This document shows, piece by piece, positions 17,613 to 26,124 of a stretch of 64,000 nucleotides of DNA. The notes under the pieces were generated by a model. The model saw nothing but the letters and a program-made list of their open reading frames with translations, had not been told where the DNA came from and ran no database searches. The DNA lies in assembly GCA_963663605.2 (NCBI GenBank), contig CAXXVF010000002.1, forward strand, positions 2,356,001 to 2,420,000, read 5' to 3'. Both the position numbers and the translations under genes were made by a program. Origin of the DNA: Sporobacter sp963663605. Its GTDB lineage: Bacteria; Bacillota; Clostridia; Oscillospirales; Oscillospiraceae. The number at the start of each line of letters is the position of its first letter. The first letter of the stretch is position 1.

Positions 17613-17747
17613 TTATGCGGAAAGCTTCGCTCTGCCCTTGGCGCGGCGTCGGGCAAGAACTTTACGTCCGTTTTTTGTCGACATTCTTTTACGGAAACCG
17701 TGCTCTTTTGAGCGCTGGCGTTTCTTGGGCTGATAAGTTCTGAGCAT
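17613..17747 (-). CDS. rpmH: 50S ribosomal protein L34
   Basis: A 44-residue, very basic protein starting MLRTYQPKKRQRSKEHGF and containing RKRMSTKNGRKVLARRRAKG, which is unmistakable L34. AGGAGG-like GGAGGTGCCACA precedes the ATG. First gene of the rpmH-rnpA-yidD-yidC-jag-acpP unit. Confidence 0.97.
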   Translation of the reverse strand: MLRTYQPKKRQRSKEHGFRKRMSTKNGRKVLARRRAKGRAKLSA

Positions 17748-17904
17748 TGTGGCACCTCCTTAATAAACAGGCTTCCCGGATTAGCTTTAAATCCTGCCGG
17801 GCAGGCTTCTGTGCGCTGCCGGTCCGCCCGGAACGAACAATCATTAAAACCCGGTATGCATTGCATAACGGCTCGAGAATCGGTATGCTCCGATGCGGAA
17901 ATTC

Positions 17905-17934
17905 ATTATATAATACCCCGCCCGACCATGTCAA
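17905..17934 (-). promoter_or_regulatory. Promoter of the rpmH operon
   Basis: On the minus strand a perfect TTGACA (17929-17934) and perfect TATAAT (17905-17910) are separated by 18 bases. This consensus promoter sits about 150 bases upstream of rpmH and fits its high expression. Confidence 0.85.
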
Positions 17935-17969
17935 CAAAAAATACCCGGGCAAACCTGAAACATACGGCG

Positions 17970-19211
17970 TCAAGGCTTTTTGATCCGCTGTCGGTCCATG
18001 TCTCTTTGTTTCCGCACAATCGACAGCTTCGGCGCCCGCGCCGGCAGCTTCATCTTAAATGTCATCATAGGATGCATGACCGCGTCAAGCTCCAGGCCGC
18101 CGTCGTCATAAATGCGCTCGGCGGTAAACTTAACCGGCGCGTCATCCGGTGTAAGAAGCTCGAGCGCTGCGCCCTTTAAAAAATAGTTCCTCTGGGTCAG
18201 GACGGCATTTCCGTCATTATCACAGTCTTCTACGACGGCAACGACGTCGCAGTCGGAAAAATACATGGCGTCTTCGTAGTACTGCCCCGGGCCCTCAGCG
18301 TCAAAATAAAAACCGGTCGAGTATTCCCGGTGGCTGACTTTGTTGACCTCGTCCAGCCATACCCGTGACAGTTTATCGCCGCATACCCCCGCGTCTATCG
18401 CGCGCCGGTATGCGTTTGTCACAACGGCGGCGTAATAAGAGGATTTCTGCCGTCCTTCGATCTTAAAACTGTCGATGCCGGCATCCATCAGCTCCGGCAC
18501 ATGCCCGATCATGCACAAGTCCCTGGAATTGAGCAGGAACGTTCCGCCGTCTTCGGTTATTTCGATTTGCTCTCCCGGCCGTTTCTCCTCAATGAGATGA
18601 TACTTCCAGCGGCACGGCTGGGCGCACGCGCCTTTATTGGCGTCCCGTCCGGTAAGGTAGTTCGACAGCAGGCAGCGCCCTGAAAACGCCATACACATGC
18701 TCCCGTGGACAAACGCTTCCAGTTCAAGTCCCGGCGGCGTTTTTTCCCGTATCTCCCGGATCTCCCCAAGCGTCAGCTCGCGCGCGAGTATAACGCGGGA
18801 CGCCCCCATGTCGAAGAATGCTCCGGCGCTTTCCGCGTTGGCGACACCGGCCTGCGTGCTGACATGCAGCTTCAGCTTCGGCGCGTGTCTCCTGGCAAGT
18901 GCCATTGCGCCGATATCCGTGACGATCACCGCGTCCGCACCGATATCCTGCAGCTGCTCCAGAAACGGCGGCAGCGCTTTGATATCCTCGCCGTGCATCA
19001 CCGTGTTGCAGGCAACATACAGCCCTGCGCCGTACGCACTGCAGAGCGCGGCGGCCTTCTTCAATTCTTCGTGGCTGAAATTGTCCGCGCCGGCCCGCAT
19101 CCCGAACTGACGCCCCGAAAGGTATACGGCGTCCGCGCCGTATCGTAGCGCCATCACAAGCCGCTCCATATCGCCGGCCGGCGATAAAAGCTCTGGTCTT
19201 CTATTCGCCAT
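17970..19211 (-). CDS. U32-family peptidase/hydroxylase-like protein
   Basis: A protein of about 413 residues of the U32 family, related to RlhA/TrhP proteins that, with an iron-sulfur cluster, act in prephenate-dependent RNA hydroxylation, and to the B. subtilis YrrN/YrrO pair. Visible: RPELLSPAGDMERL at the start, the TIM-barrel segments, and the U32 signature E-x-F-V-H-G-S-M-C-M-A-F-S-G-R-C with nearby Cys (CLLSNYLTGRDANKGACAQPC). Three in-frame starts exist (GTG 19229, ATG 19220, ATG 19211). I chose 19211 because family members begin right at this point; it overlaps the mltG stop. It follows mltG as in many Firmicutes. Confidence 0.85.
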   Translation of the reverse strand: MANRRPELLSPAGDMERLVMALRYGADAVYLSGRQFGMRAGADNFSHEELKKAAALCSAYGAGLYVACNTVMHGEDIKALPPFLEQLQDIGADAVIVTDIGAMALARRHAPKLKLHVSTQAGVANAESAGAFFDMGASRVILARELTLGEIREIREKTPPGLELEAFVHGSMCMAFSGRCLLSNYLTGRDANKGACAQPCRWKYHLIEEKRPGEQIEITEDGGTFLLNSRDLCMIGHVPELMDAGIDSFKIEGRQKSSYYAAVVTNAYRRAIDAGVCGDKLSRVWLDEVNKVSHREYSTGFYFDAEGPGQYYEDAMYFSDCDVVAVVEDCDNDGNAVLTQRNYFLKGAALELLTPDDAPVKFTAERIYDDGGLELDAVMHPMMTFKMKLPARAPKLSIVRKQRDMDRQRIKKP

Positions 19212-20562
19212 ATCCGCCATATGCGTCACTTTTTATGAAGGCCTCAAAAGAATCCCAGTCGCTGAAGAAGTCGTGTGTTTTGCTCAGATTTCGCGCGTAA
19301 TAGTAATAATTCGTATCTTCCGGATGCAGCGCCGCCTTGATGGACTCGATGCCCGGGTTGGCGATCGGCCCGGCGGGCAGGCCCGCGTATTTGTACGTGT
19401 TGTAGGGGCTGTCGTACTCCGTTGAGAACTTCTCGTCCGTGCCAGCTATGGCATAGAAGATGGTCGCGTCGATCTCCAGATACCTGTAGTCGCTGTTCAG
19501 TCGGTTATAGATGACGGACGCAATCAGGTCGCGCTCGGAATCGTCGCCGGCCTCTTTTTCGATCATGGACGCGATCGTAAGGATTTCCCGCACCGAGTAA
19601 CCCATCTCTTCCGCGCGCGCGGCATAATCCTCGGTAAATTTCGCTTCGAAGTTGCTTAAAAGCTTAGCCAGTGCACGAGACGGCTTGTCTCCGACATAGA
19701 ACGTGTAGGTGTCGGGGAATAGATAGCCTTCAAGCCGGAGCTTCTCGCCAAGCGTGCTCTCGTCAAGGAACGGGTAGTCGAAATCAAAATTTGCCGCCGT
19801 GTCCCAAAGGTCTTCCGCAGAGGCCACGCCGTTGGCGTCAAAGAGTTCGATGATCTGGCGGAGCGTATAACCTTCCGGTATCACCACATCGACCTCGGCG
19901 CGCTGTCCGCCTCCGGCCGTCATGCCCGAAACAAGAGCGCGGTAATCGTAGTTTTTATTGAGCTCATATGTCCCCGCGTCTATGGTCTCTTCCGCATGCG
20001 AGAAATCGGCAAAAAGCTTGAAGAGGAACTTATACTCAACAAGGTCATTCTCCTGAAGCATCTTTGCGACTTCATCGATCGTAAAGTCCTGAGGTACCGT
20101 GATCTGCACCATCTCATCTTCATTGCCGAGACCGAGCACATCCGTTGTCGCCAGCCACAGGAGCGACGCCAGAAGCAGGCAGATACATATGATAAAAACA
20201 GCATAAAGGATCCCGCCGAGGCATCCAGTTCTTTTTTCACGCCTCGGACGCAGCGGCCGGTTATCCGGCAGATCCCTGTATTCCCCGTCAAAATCAAAAT
20301 TGACCTTGAAATCATCCGCTTTGGCCGCAAGCGCGTTTTCCTGTCCCGACTCCGGCTCGGCCGGCGGCGGGTTCTCATTCGGTTCATCGTCAGAATCCAG
20401 GATATCGTAATTATAAAAACGCTCGCCGTCATCCGTTTCGTTACTCATATAATCATAGCCGCCGTTTTCACTTTTATCCGGCCCGGATTGCAATGCATTA
20501 AGCAAGTCTTCGTTATAGTCGTCTCCTAGAAGCTCTTTCCAATATTCCGTATTGTCATCCAT
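19201..20562 (-). CDS. mltG: Endolytic murein transglycosylase MltG
   Basis: A 453-residue membrane-anchored enzyme that cuts nascent glycan strands and sets their length. It has a cytoplasmic acidic, low-complexity N-terminus of about 110 residues, one membrane helix (GGILYAVFIICICLLLASLLWLA, about 118-140), a LysM-like part (ITVPQDFTIDEVAKML...), and the YceG catalytic domain with LEGYLFPDTYTF, ASMIEKEAGDDSERDLIASVIYNRL and the C-terminal GLPAGPIANPGIESIKAALHP. The catalytic Glu is that of IEKEA. It overlaps the U32 gene downstream. Confidence 0.93.
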   Translation of the reverse strand: MDDNTEYWKELLGDDYNEDLLNALQSGPDKSENGGYDYMSNETDDGERFYNYDILDSDDEPNENPPPAEPESGQENALAAKADDFKVNFDFDGEYRDLPDNRPLRPRREKRTGCLGGILYAVFIICICLLLASLLWLATTDVLGLGNEDEMVQITVPQDFTIDEVAKMLQENDLVEYKFLFKLFADFSHAEETIDAGTYELNKNYDYRALVSGMTAGGGQRAEVDVVIPEGYTLRQIIELFDANGVASAEDLWDTAANFDFDYPFLDESTLGEKLRLEGYLFPDTYTFYVGDKPSRALAKLLSNFEAKFTEDYAARAEEMGYSVREILTIASMIEKEAGDDSERDLIASVIYNRLNSDYRYLEIDATIFYAIAGTDEKFSTEYDSPYNTYKYAGLPAGPIANPGIESIKAALHPEDTNYYYYARNLSKTHDFFSDWDSFEAFIKSDAYGGYGE

Positions 20563-20940
20563 TTAATTCACTCCAATATTTCACCTGTATATGCATACAA
20601 AAACGCAGGTTTGTCCGTCTCTTAAGTTCCTTTTCAATATTGCGGGCAGTTGCGCCCGTTTTAAGATATTTCGATACTCCGGAATCCTTACATCGTTTCC
20701 AGCTGTCCATCCAGCTGCCGCATAACGCTGTTTACACCGCATCCAAACGGCTCAGATACGGATATCTGTCCCGCTTCTTTTTTAAAGTAACCCCGTCGCC
20801 GGAGACTGCATAGAATATCGCAGACGGTGGCAAAAGGATACATGTACCGTCCCCGCAAAAGACGATACGCCCTTATCAGATAACTGCGCGTGATAAGTGA
20901 GGATTATGAATTCAAATACGCCGTCGCGCAGCGGCAGAAT
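20563..20940. other. Intergenic region upstream of mltG
   Basis: No gene, RNA or strong repeat is visible. It must hold the mltG promoter on the minus strand and any promoter for the small plus-strand gene at 20951, but no clean -35/-10 pair stands out. Confidence 0.4.
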
Positions 20941-20950
20941 GGAGTTAAAT

Positions 20951-21052
20951 ATGTTTGGTTTTGGAAATAATTCCTGTTGCTGGATCATAATTATCCTGCT
21001 TGTCCTTTGTTGCTGCTGCGGCTGTGGCGACAATCCCTGCTGCAACCGCTGA
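20951..21052 (+). CDS. Cys-rich single-span membrane micropeptide
   Basis: A 33-residue product: MFGFGNNS, then CCWIIIILLVLCCCCGCG, then DNPCCNR. The ATG has GGAG seven bases upstream (GGAGTTAAATATG). An alternative in-frame ATG at 20906, also after GAGG, would add 15 polar residues. A single hydrophobic helix is flanked and filled by ten Cys. Similar tiny Cys-rich hydrophobic peptides are common, usually unnamed, in spore-forming Clostridia. I do not know a function. Candidate roles are a spore-coat or membrane peptide. It stands alone on the plus strand between two minus-strand genes. Confidence 0.7.
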   Translation: MFGFGNNSCCWIIIILLVLCCCCGCGDNPCCNR

Positions 21053-21107
21053 CAAGCAAGTATACATACGATAAAGTCAGGGTATAAAGGCATCGGCGGG
21101 TATCACC

Positions 21108-21701
21108 TCAACCGGGTATCCGCCCCTCACGCGAGGCTCCGCCCAGGAGTCTCGCCTTTCTTTCCGTCACGACGCAGTCAACGGAAATATCATGCGCGTC
21201 CCTCGGCAGCGTGTCGCGTAAAAGGCGCTGTCTTGCAGCCCCCGCCGTAAAAGCCCCGGTCCTGCTTAAATACCGGTCATAGTAACCGCCGCCTCGGCCC
21301 AGCCTGTATCCGTCGAGGTCATACGTCAAGGCCGGAACGATAATGAAATCCAGTTCTTCGGGCAATATGACCCGCTCCGACGACAAGGGCTCAAGCAGGC
21401 CGAAGCCCGCTCGCGTCAGCTCCCCTACGTCTGAGATCGCACGGGCCTCCATCTCGCCGCCCTTAAAGCAAACGGGAAGCGTCACCGTTTTGCCCCGGCT
21501 CAGCGCGTATTCGATTATTCTCACAGTATCCGGTTCCCTTTCGATACTGTAATATGAAAAAATAACCCGCGCTTTTCTAAACGCCGGAAGGTCTGTCATC
21601 CGGCTGAATATGCCTTTGTCGCTCTCTGTAATATACCCGGCCGGCAGCGCATCGATTTCGGTCAGGATTTGCTTGCGGAGCGTTTTTTTATCCAAAATCA
21701 T
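21108..21701 (-). CDS. 5-formyltetrahydrofolate cyclo-ligase
   Basis: A 197-residue enzyme converting 5-formyl-THF plus ATP to 5,10-methenyl-THF, returning stored folate to one-carbon metabolism. The family pattern is complete: N-terminal KKTLRKQILTEIDAL, IFSYYSIEREPDT, LPVCF, the substrate loop ELDFIIVPALTYDLDGYRLGRGGGYYDRYL (about residues 115-145) and a late AHDISVDCVVTE. The start overlaps the stop of the kinase gene by 4 bases, so the pair is coupled. Confidence 0.93.
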   Translation of the reverse strand: MILDKKTLRKQILTEIDALPAGYITESDKGIFSRMTDLPAFRKARVIFSYYSIEREPDTVRIIEYALSRGKTVTLPVCFKGGEMEARAISDVGELTRAGFGLLEPLSSERVILPEELDFIIVPALTYDLDGYRLGRGGGYYDRYLSRTGAFTAGAARQRLLRDTLPRDAHDISVDCVVTERKARLLGGASREGRIPG

Positions 21702-22369
21702 AAAAGCCGCCCCGACTGTGAAAGTATCGTATATATCTCTTCGTGGACCTCCTGTTCAGAACGTTCGTCTTTGCCCGAAAGGCACTGTATTTTATGCCAG
21801 CCGTAGAAATCGGCAGCTGAAATCCCGCATTTCCGGCATTCTTTCAAGTATTTTTCGTCGCGCTCATGGATGTCGCCGTCGGAGCCGGTTTCGGCTTCTC
21901 TTTTTTTCAGACGGGCAAGCGCGGCTTCGGCCGGTATGTCCATGTACAAGACGATGTCCGGCTCCGGAAGTTCCATCAGCCCAAATTCAAATGTGTACAG
22001 CCACTTAAAAAAGTCCGCCCGTTTATGCTCGGGCAGCTTGGCGCCCTGATGCAGCGCGTTGCTCGTCGTATAGCGGTCCGTCAGGATCAGGCCGCCGCTT
22101 TCATATTCATTCCGCCAGACTTTCATGAAAGAGGCAAACCGGTCTACGGCAAAAAACGTTGACGACGCGTATGGGTTGACGTCCTGTGGGTTTTCTCCGA
22201 ATTCGCCGCCAAGATACATCTTGATAAGCGCCGAGGACGGTTCGTCATACTGCGGAAAATTCAGCTTTGTGAAACGGACACCTTCTTCCTCAAGGCGGCG
22301 GCAGATATGCTTAAACTGTGTTGATTTGCCGCTTCCGTCAATCCCTTCGAATACGATCAGTCCGCCCAT
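21698..22369 (-). CDS. Thymidylate kinase-like nucleotide kinase
   Basis: A 223-residue P-loop kinase of the Tmk family, phosphorylating dTMP to dTDP. Walker A is FEGIDGSGKST (8-18), DRF...(DRFASF) and DRYTTSNALHQGAKLPE carry the DR(Y/H) nucleoside-binding motif, and PDIVLYMDIPAEAALARLKKR is the usual lid-side strand and helix. The extended ALIKMYLGGEFGENPQDVNPYASSTFFAVDR segment is a variant seen in a clostridial branch of dTMP-kinase-like proteins, so substrate range is less sure than the fold. It lies between wecG-like and the cyclo-ligase. Confidence 0.85.
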   Translation of the reverse strand: MGGLIVFEGIDGSGKSTQFKHICRRLEEEGVRFTKLNFPQYDEPSSALIKMYLGGEFGENPQDVNPYASSTFFAVDRFASFMKVWRNEYESGGLILTDRYTTSNALHQGAKLPEHKRADFFKWLYTFEFGLMELPEPDIVLYMDIPAEAALARLKKREAETGSDGDIHERDEKYLKECRKCGISAADFYGWHKIQCLSGKDERSEQEVHEEIYTILSQSGRLL

Positions 22370-22371
22370 AG

Positions 22372-23094
22372 TTATTTCCCCCTGATTCTCAGACCGATAA
22401 CGGCAAAGAGGAACAGCGGCAGCTTAATCATGCGCGTTATTCTCCTTGGCTCCTTAACGAGCCTGAAAAGCCACTCCAGATGCAGCTTTTGCCAGGAAAT
22501 CGGGGCGCGCGCCACAGTCCCGGCAAATACATCAAGCGAGCCGCCAAGCCCCGCCATGATACCGATATCCAGTTTCTCTTTATTGGACGCCATCCAGCAT
22601 TCCTGTTTCGGCGCACCGAGGCACACCATCAAAAAATCCGGTTTAGCTTTGTTTATCTGATCAATAATCGGCCCGTCGTCCCTGAAGTATCCGTCCGCCG
22701 TGCCTGCAATAACAAGCCCTTTGTAGGTCTCTTTAAGTTTTTCCGCCGCTTTTTTGGCAACACCGGGTTTGGATCCAAACAGAAATACGCTTTTTCCCGA
22801 TACCGACAACACTTCCATGAGCTTAGCGGCAAAGTCGATACCCGCGACCTTGCCCTTTAGGGGCCTGCCCAGTATTTTTGCCCCGTATACGACGCCGATG
22901 CCGTCGGGCAGGACCAGCCCCGCGCCGGTAAGCGCCTGTTTCAGCTCAGGTTCTTTACGGCAGCGCCACACGATCTCGGGGTTGGGCGTGACCACAAAAT
23001 CGCTCCGGCGGTTTTCTATGCATTCGGTTGCAAAGGAAACCGCCTCATCTATTGTTAAATCGTCAAAACCGACGCCCAAGACATCCGTTCTCAT
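22372..23094 (-). CDS. WecG/TagA/CpsF-family glycosyltransferase
   Basis: A 240-residue membrane-associated glycosyltransferase of the family that adds ManNAc to undecaprenyl-PP-GlcNAc in teichoic-acid and related cell-wall polymer synthesis. Visible: VGFDDLTIDEAV, TPNPEIVWRC, VLPDGIGVVYGAKILGRPL, FLFGSKPGVAKKAAEKL, DFLMVCLGAPKQECWM and a C-terminal APISWQKLHLEWLFRLVKEPRRI helix. This is a full-length member. It is two bases upstream of the kinase gene, so they are probably one transcript. The sugar donor cannot be fixed from sequence alone. Confidence 0.9.
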   Translation of the reverse strand: MRTDVLGVGFDDLTIDEAVSFATECIENRRSDFVVTPNPEIVWRCRKEPELKQALTGAGLVLPDGIGVVYGAKILGRPLKGKVAGIDFAAKLMEVLSVSGKSVFLFGSKPGVAKKAAEKLKETYKGLVIAGTADGYFRDDGPIIDQINKAKPDFLMVCLGAPKQECWMASNKEKLDIGIMAGLGGSLDVFAGTVARAPISWQKLHLEWLFRLVKEPRRITRMIKLPLFLFAVIGLRIRGK

Positions 23095-23295
23095 TAGTCT
23101 ATCCCTATTCTTCTCATTCCATTATTTAACATCGCAGTCTGATTCAAGTCATTTTACCACAACGCCTATGCCTTGTCCAGAGAACACCGCCCCCTAAAAG
23201 ACGTCATGAAACGACGTTAACCCGCAGTCAAAAAACCGTTAACAGGCCCGCTCAGGCCGAAAGGAATACCTGTAAAGAAGAAGCCGTCAGCTATG

Positions 23296-23357
23296 AAAAA
23301 CCGCACCCCTTACGTTTGCATGTTTATTCTGTCACATGTCAAACTTTTGGGGTGCAG
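23296..23357 (-). terminator. Long-stem terminator after metG
   Basis: On the minus strand CTGCACCCC...GGGGTGCGG encloses a second paired segment (AGTTTGACATGT / ACATG-CAAAC) and is followed by UUUUUC. It lies about 30 bases after the metG stop. Confidence 0.7.
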
Positions 23358-23385
23358 TTCATAACGACGGTTTTATCGTATATGC

Positions 23386-24963
23386 CTATTGCTGCGCAGC
23401 CAGCGACTGGAGCTCCTTCTCCAAATCGATCCTCGGGAAGATGACGTTGCCTTTTGTGACCGCCGCCGCCTTTGAAAGCCGGCCGAATGCCCCGGCCGAT
23501 TCCCATGTCGTTTCGTCCGCGCCGGCACCGATCTGAGTGAATATCTTTTCACTCGTTTCCGGCATGAACGGTTTGAGCAACACGGCGCAGATACGTATCG
23601 TTTCCAGGAGATTATACATAACGCGCGCGAGCCGGTTTTTTGCGCCTTCATCCTTGGCGAGCACCCAGGGCGTCGTTTCGTCGATATACTTGTTGGCTCT
23701 GGAAGTGACCTTGAAAACCTCGGTCAGCGCATTTTGAAACGCGTATTTTTCCATCTGGGTTTCGTATATGCCGGAAAGCGCACCCGCCTGCGCAATAAGC
23801 TCTTCATCCGCATTATCGCCCGCCTGCTCTTCCGGCAGCGTTCCTCCGAAGTATTTAACGACCATGGCGACCGTCCGCGAAACGAGGTTCCCGAGGGCGT
23901 TGGCTAAATCCGTGTTGATACGCGTAATGAGCAGTTCGTTTGAAAACGAGCCGTCCGAGCCGAACGGGAATTCGCGCAGAAGGAAATAACGCAGCGCGTC
24001 GACGCCGTACCTGTCCGCCAGAACAACGGGATCTACGACGTTGCCGGTCGACTTGCTCATTTTACCACCGCCCAGCAGCAGCCATCCGTGTCCGTAGATC
24101 TTCTTCGGCAGCGGCATATCCAGCGCCATAAGGAGCGCGGGCCAGATAATGGCATGAAACCGGACGATCTCTTTACCTACAAAGTGGACGTCCGCCGGCC
24201 AGTATTTGTCGACGTCGTCATATTTATCGTTCATATAGCCAAGCGCCGTCAGGTAATTGCTCAGCGCGTCGACCCAGACGTAGACAACGTGGCCGGGATC
24301 AAAGTCCACGGGCACGCCCCATTTGAATGTCGTGCGCGAGACGCAAAGGTCTTCAAGGCCGGGCTTCAGGAAGTTGTTGACCATTTCGTTCTTGCGTGAA
24401 ACGGGCTCCAGAAAATCCGGCTGATTCTCATATAGATCCAATATTTTCTTTTCATATTTGGACAGCCGGAAGAAATACGCTTCTTCTTCGGCGTATTTGA
24501 CCTCGCGCCCGCAGTCCGGGCATTTCCCGTCGACAAGCTGGCTGTCGGTCCAGAACGATTCGCACGGCGTACAGTACAGGCCCTTGTATGATCCCTTGTA
24601 TATGTCGTCCTGGTCGTACAGCTTTTTGAAAATCTTCTGTACGGACTGTTCATGAAAATCATCCGTTGTCCGGATAAACCGGTCGTTTGAGATGTTCATA
24701 AGCTTCCACAGGTCGCGGATTCCGCCCGCACCTTCGATGATCGAGTCGACAAACTCCTTCGGCGTCATGCCTTCCGCCGCCGCCTTTTCCTCGATTTTCT
24801 GGCCATGCTCATCCGTACCTGTGAGGAACATCACATCATAGCCCCGCATTCGTTTATACCTCGCCATCGCATCCGTGGCCACGGTGCAATACGTGTGCCC
24901 GATATGAAGTTTGTCGGATGGATAGTAGATGGGCGTCGTGATGTAGAACGTTCCTTTGCTCAT
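23386..24963 (-). CDS. metG: Methionyl-tRNA synthetase
   Basis: A 525-residue class I synthetase charging tRNA-Met. Visible: TTPIYYPSDKLHIGHTYC with the HIGH motif, a knuckle with four Cys (CTPCESFWTDSQ...CPDCGRE) for zinc, FHAIIWPALLMALDMPLPKKIYGHGW, the KMSKS loop (GKMSKSTGN) and the all-helical anticodon domain. It stops before the C-terminal EMAP/tRNA-binding domain found in longer bacterial forms, so it is the short form. It follows the beta-helix gene at a gap of 118 bases that contains a small hairpin. No T-box is seen. Confidence 0.95.
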   Translation of the reverse strand: MSKGTFYITTPIYYPSDKLHIGHTYCTVATDAMARYKRMRGYDVMFLTGTDEHGQKIEEKAAAEGMTPKEFVDSIIEGAGGIRDLWKLMNISNDRFIRTTDDFHEQSVQKIFKKLYDQDDIYKGSYKGLYCTPCESFWTDSQLVDGKCPDCGREVKYAEEEAYFFRLSKYEKKILDLYENQPDFLEPVSRKNEMVNNFLKPGLEDLCVSRTTFKWGVPVDFDPGHVVYVWVDALSNYLTALGYMNDKYDDVDKYWPADVHFVGKEIVRFHAIIWPALLMALDMPLPKKIYGHGWLLLGGGKMSKSTGNVVDPVVLADRYGVDALRYFLLREFPFGSDGSFSNELLITRINTDLANALGNLVSRTVAMVVKYFGGTLPEEQAGDNADEELIAQAGALSGIYETQMEKYAFQNALTEVFKVTSRANKYIDETTPWVLAKDEGAKNRLARVMYNLLETIRICAVLLKPFMPETSEKIFTQIGAGADETTWESAGAFGRLSKAAAVTKGNVIFPRIDLEKELQSLAAQQ

Positions 24964-24993
24964 AGTGTCCTGTCCTTTCTGTAAGATGATTTA

Positions 24994-25013
24994 TAAAAGC
25001 CGCCGGGCTTTAA
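24994..25013 (-). terminator. Short hairpin between the beta-helix gene and metG
   Basis: AAAGCC-CGG-CGGCTTT on the minus strand is followed by TATAAA, not a clean U-run. It could be a weak terminator or processing site. Confidence 0.35.
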
Positions 25014-25081
25014 ATCAGTGAGGTAAAGAGGAGTATAGCATAAATAAGGTAAATATTGCAACCGCGTTTATGGCGGCGCCG

Positions 25082-25795
25082 CTAAGGTTTGAGTTCGACG
25101 ACCTCATTTTCGTCCATCCGGAGACGCTGCTCAAAGTAAACGCGTTTCTCCCTTGGGATGAAGCCCCGGACGTTTGTAAGGGGATAAATCCACGTATACG
25201 GGCCGATATGCGTACCCGGCTGCGTAACGCAGTTGGCACCGATCCGGGAGGAATCTCCCAAAATGACACCGAAATAGGAATCGCCAAGATCATATTTCGT
25301 GCCGTCCAGCTTTAAGGCCGCGTTAGATTGGTTGAACTTCCGGTTTGCGGTGATGACGCCTGAACCGATTCGGGCGGACGCGCCGAGGACGCTGTCGCCG
25401 ACAAACGCGAGGCTGGCGACTTTCGAGCCGCCGAACATGATGGTGTGTTTGACTTCGCTGCCGTGTCCGACCGAGCACCTGTCTCCGATGACGGTGTACG
25501 GACGGATAACGGCGCCCGGCATAATTTCGCAGTTGCTTCCGATATAAACCGGGCCGATGATTGTCACGTCTCCGTACAGGACCGTCCCTTCGCCGACGAA
25601 GAAATTGCCGGTCGTATTAAGGCTTCCGCACTTAAGCATTCCCCTGTTTTCTTTGACATCGGTTTCGACAAGTATATCGGTCAATAAGCTTTTAACCTTT
25701 TTTAAAAGCTCATCCGGCGTTTTGATTGCACTTAAAAAGCCGTCGATCGGGAACCGTTCGGGATGGGAAAAATAATAAGAAACATCTAAAGACAT
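25082..25795 (-). CDS. Left-handed beta-helix (hexapeptide) protein, GlmU C-terminal-like
   Basis: A 237-residue protein. After an N-terminal alpha part (1-60, DGFLSAIKTPDELLKKVKSLL) come about nine hexapeptide turns (GNFFVGEGTVLYGDVTIIGPVYIG...) of a left-handed parallel beta-helix, as in the acetyltransferase half of GlmU and sugar nucleotidyltransferases. The GlmU uridyltransferase domain is missing. The loop GSKVASLAFVGDSVLGASARIGSGVITANR resembles the GlmU active-site region. It could acetylate or simply bind a sugar. GGAGGC precedes the start. It has its own promoter with a palindromic operator. Confidence 0.75.
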   Translation of the reverse strand: MSLDVSYYFSHPERFPIDGFLSAIKTPDELLKKVKSLLTDILVETDVKENRGMLKCGSLNTTGNFFVGEGTVLYGDVTIIGPVYIGSNCEIMPGAVIRPYTVIGDRCSVGHGSEVKHTIMFGGSKVASLAFVGDSVLGASARIGSGVITANRKFNQSNAALKLDGTKYDLGDSYFGVILGDSSRIGANCVTQPGTHIGPYTWIYPLTNVRGFIPREKRVYFEQRLRMDENEVVELKP

Positions 25796-25859
25796 AATCT
25801 GCCTCCGTTTTATTATTTTAAATATGCGTATAATTATTAACCTTATGTTACATCTCCAG

Positions 25860-25888
25860 ATTATACGCTTTCTTGTAACGCGTTACAA
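25860..25888 (-). promoter_or_regulatory. Promoter with 16-bp palindromic operator
   Basis: On the minus strand TTGTAA (25883-25888) and TATAAT (25860-25865) are separated by 17 bases. The -35 is one half of the perfect palindrome TTGTAACGCGTTACAA (25873-25888). A dimeric repressor bound there would block RNA polymerase. No regulator gene is adjacent. Confidence 0.7.
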
Positions 25889-25943
25889 CCTTAACCGACC
25901 AAATCGCTTTTTGGGGCTTACATTTGCATAGAAATTTTTACTG

Positions 25944-25973
25944 TTGACGAGCCGGTACTTCAAATTGTAAAAT
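25944..25973 (+). promoter_or_regulatory. Candidate promoter upstream of the holB-like gene
   Basis: TTGACG (25944-25949) and TAAAAT (25968-25973) are separated by 18 bases, about 150 bases before the ATG at 26125. A second AT-rich -10-like stretch (TTATAATTATAATG) lies nearer, near 26064-26080, and could also be used. Confidence 0.45.
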
Positions 25974-26124
25974 AACATGATAAGCAAATTGCGATGTCTG
26001 CCCGCTTTTGTGAACATTTACGATAATTCAGCAGTGCGCGACGGTCTTTATTTAATGCTATTATGTTATAATTATAATGTATGCGCAGCGCGTGCGTATA
26101 GAGCGCAGGTCCAGCGGAGGGTTT

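Noticed and set aside
20782..21093. 103-codon minus-strand frame over the small Cys-rich gene
   Set aside because: Antisense to a much better supported plus-strand frame; low-complexity Gln run is the complement of Cys codons (TGC/TGT).
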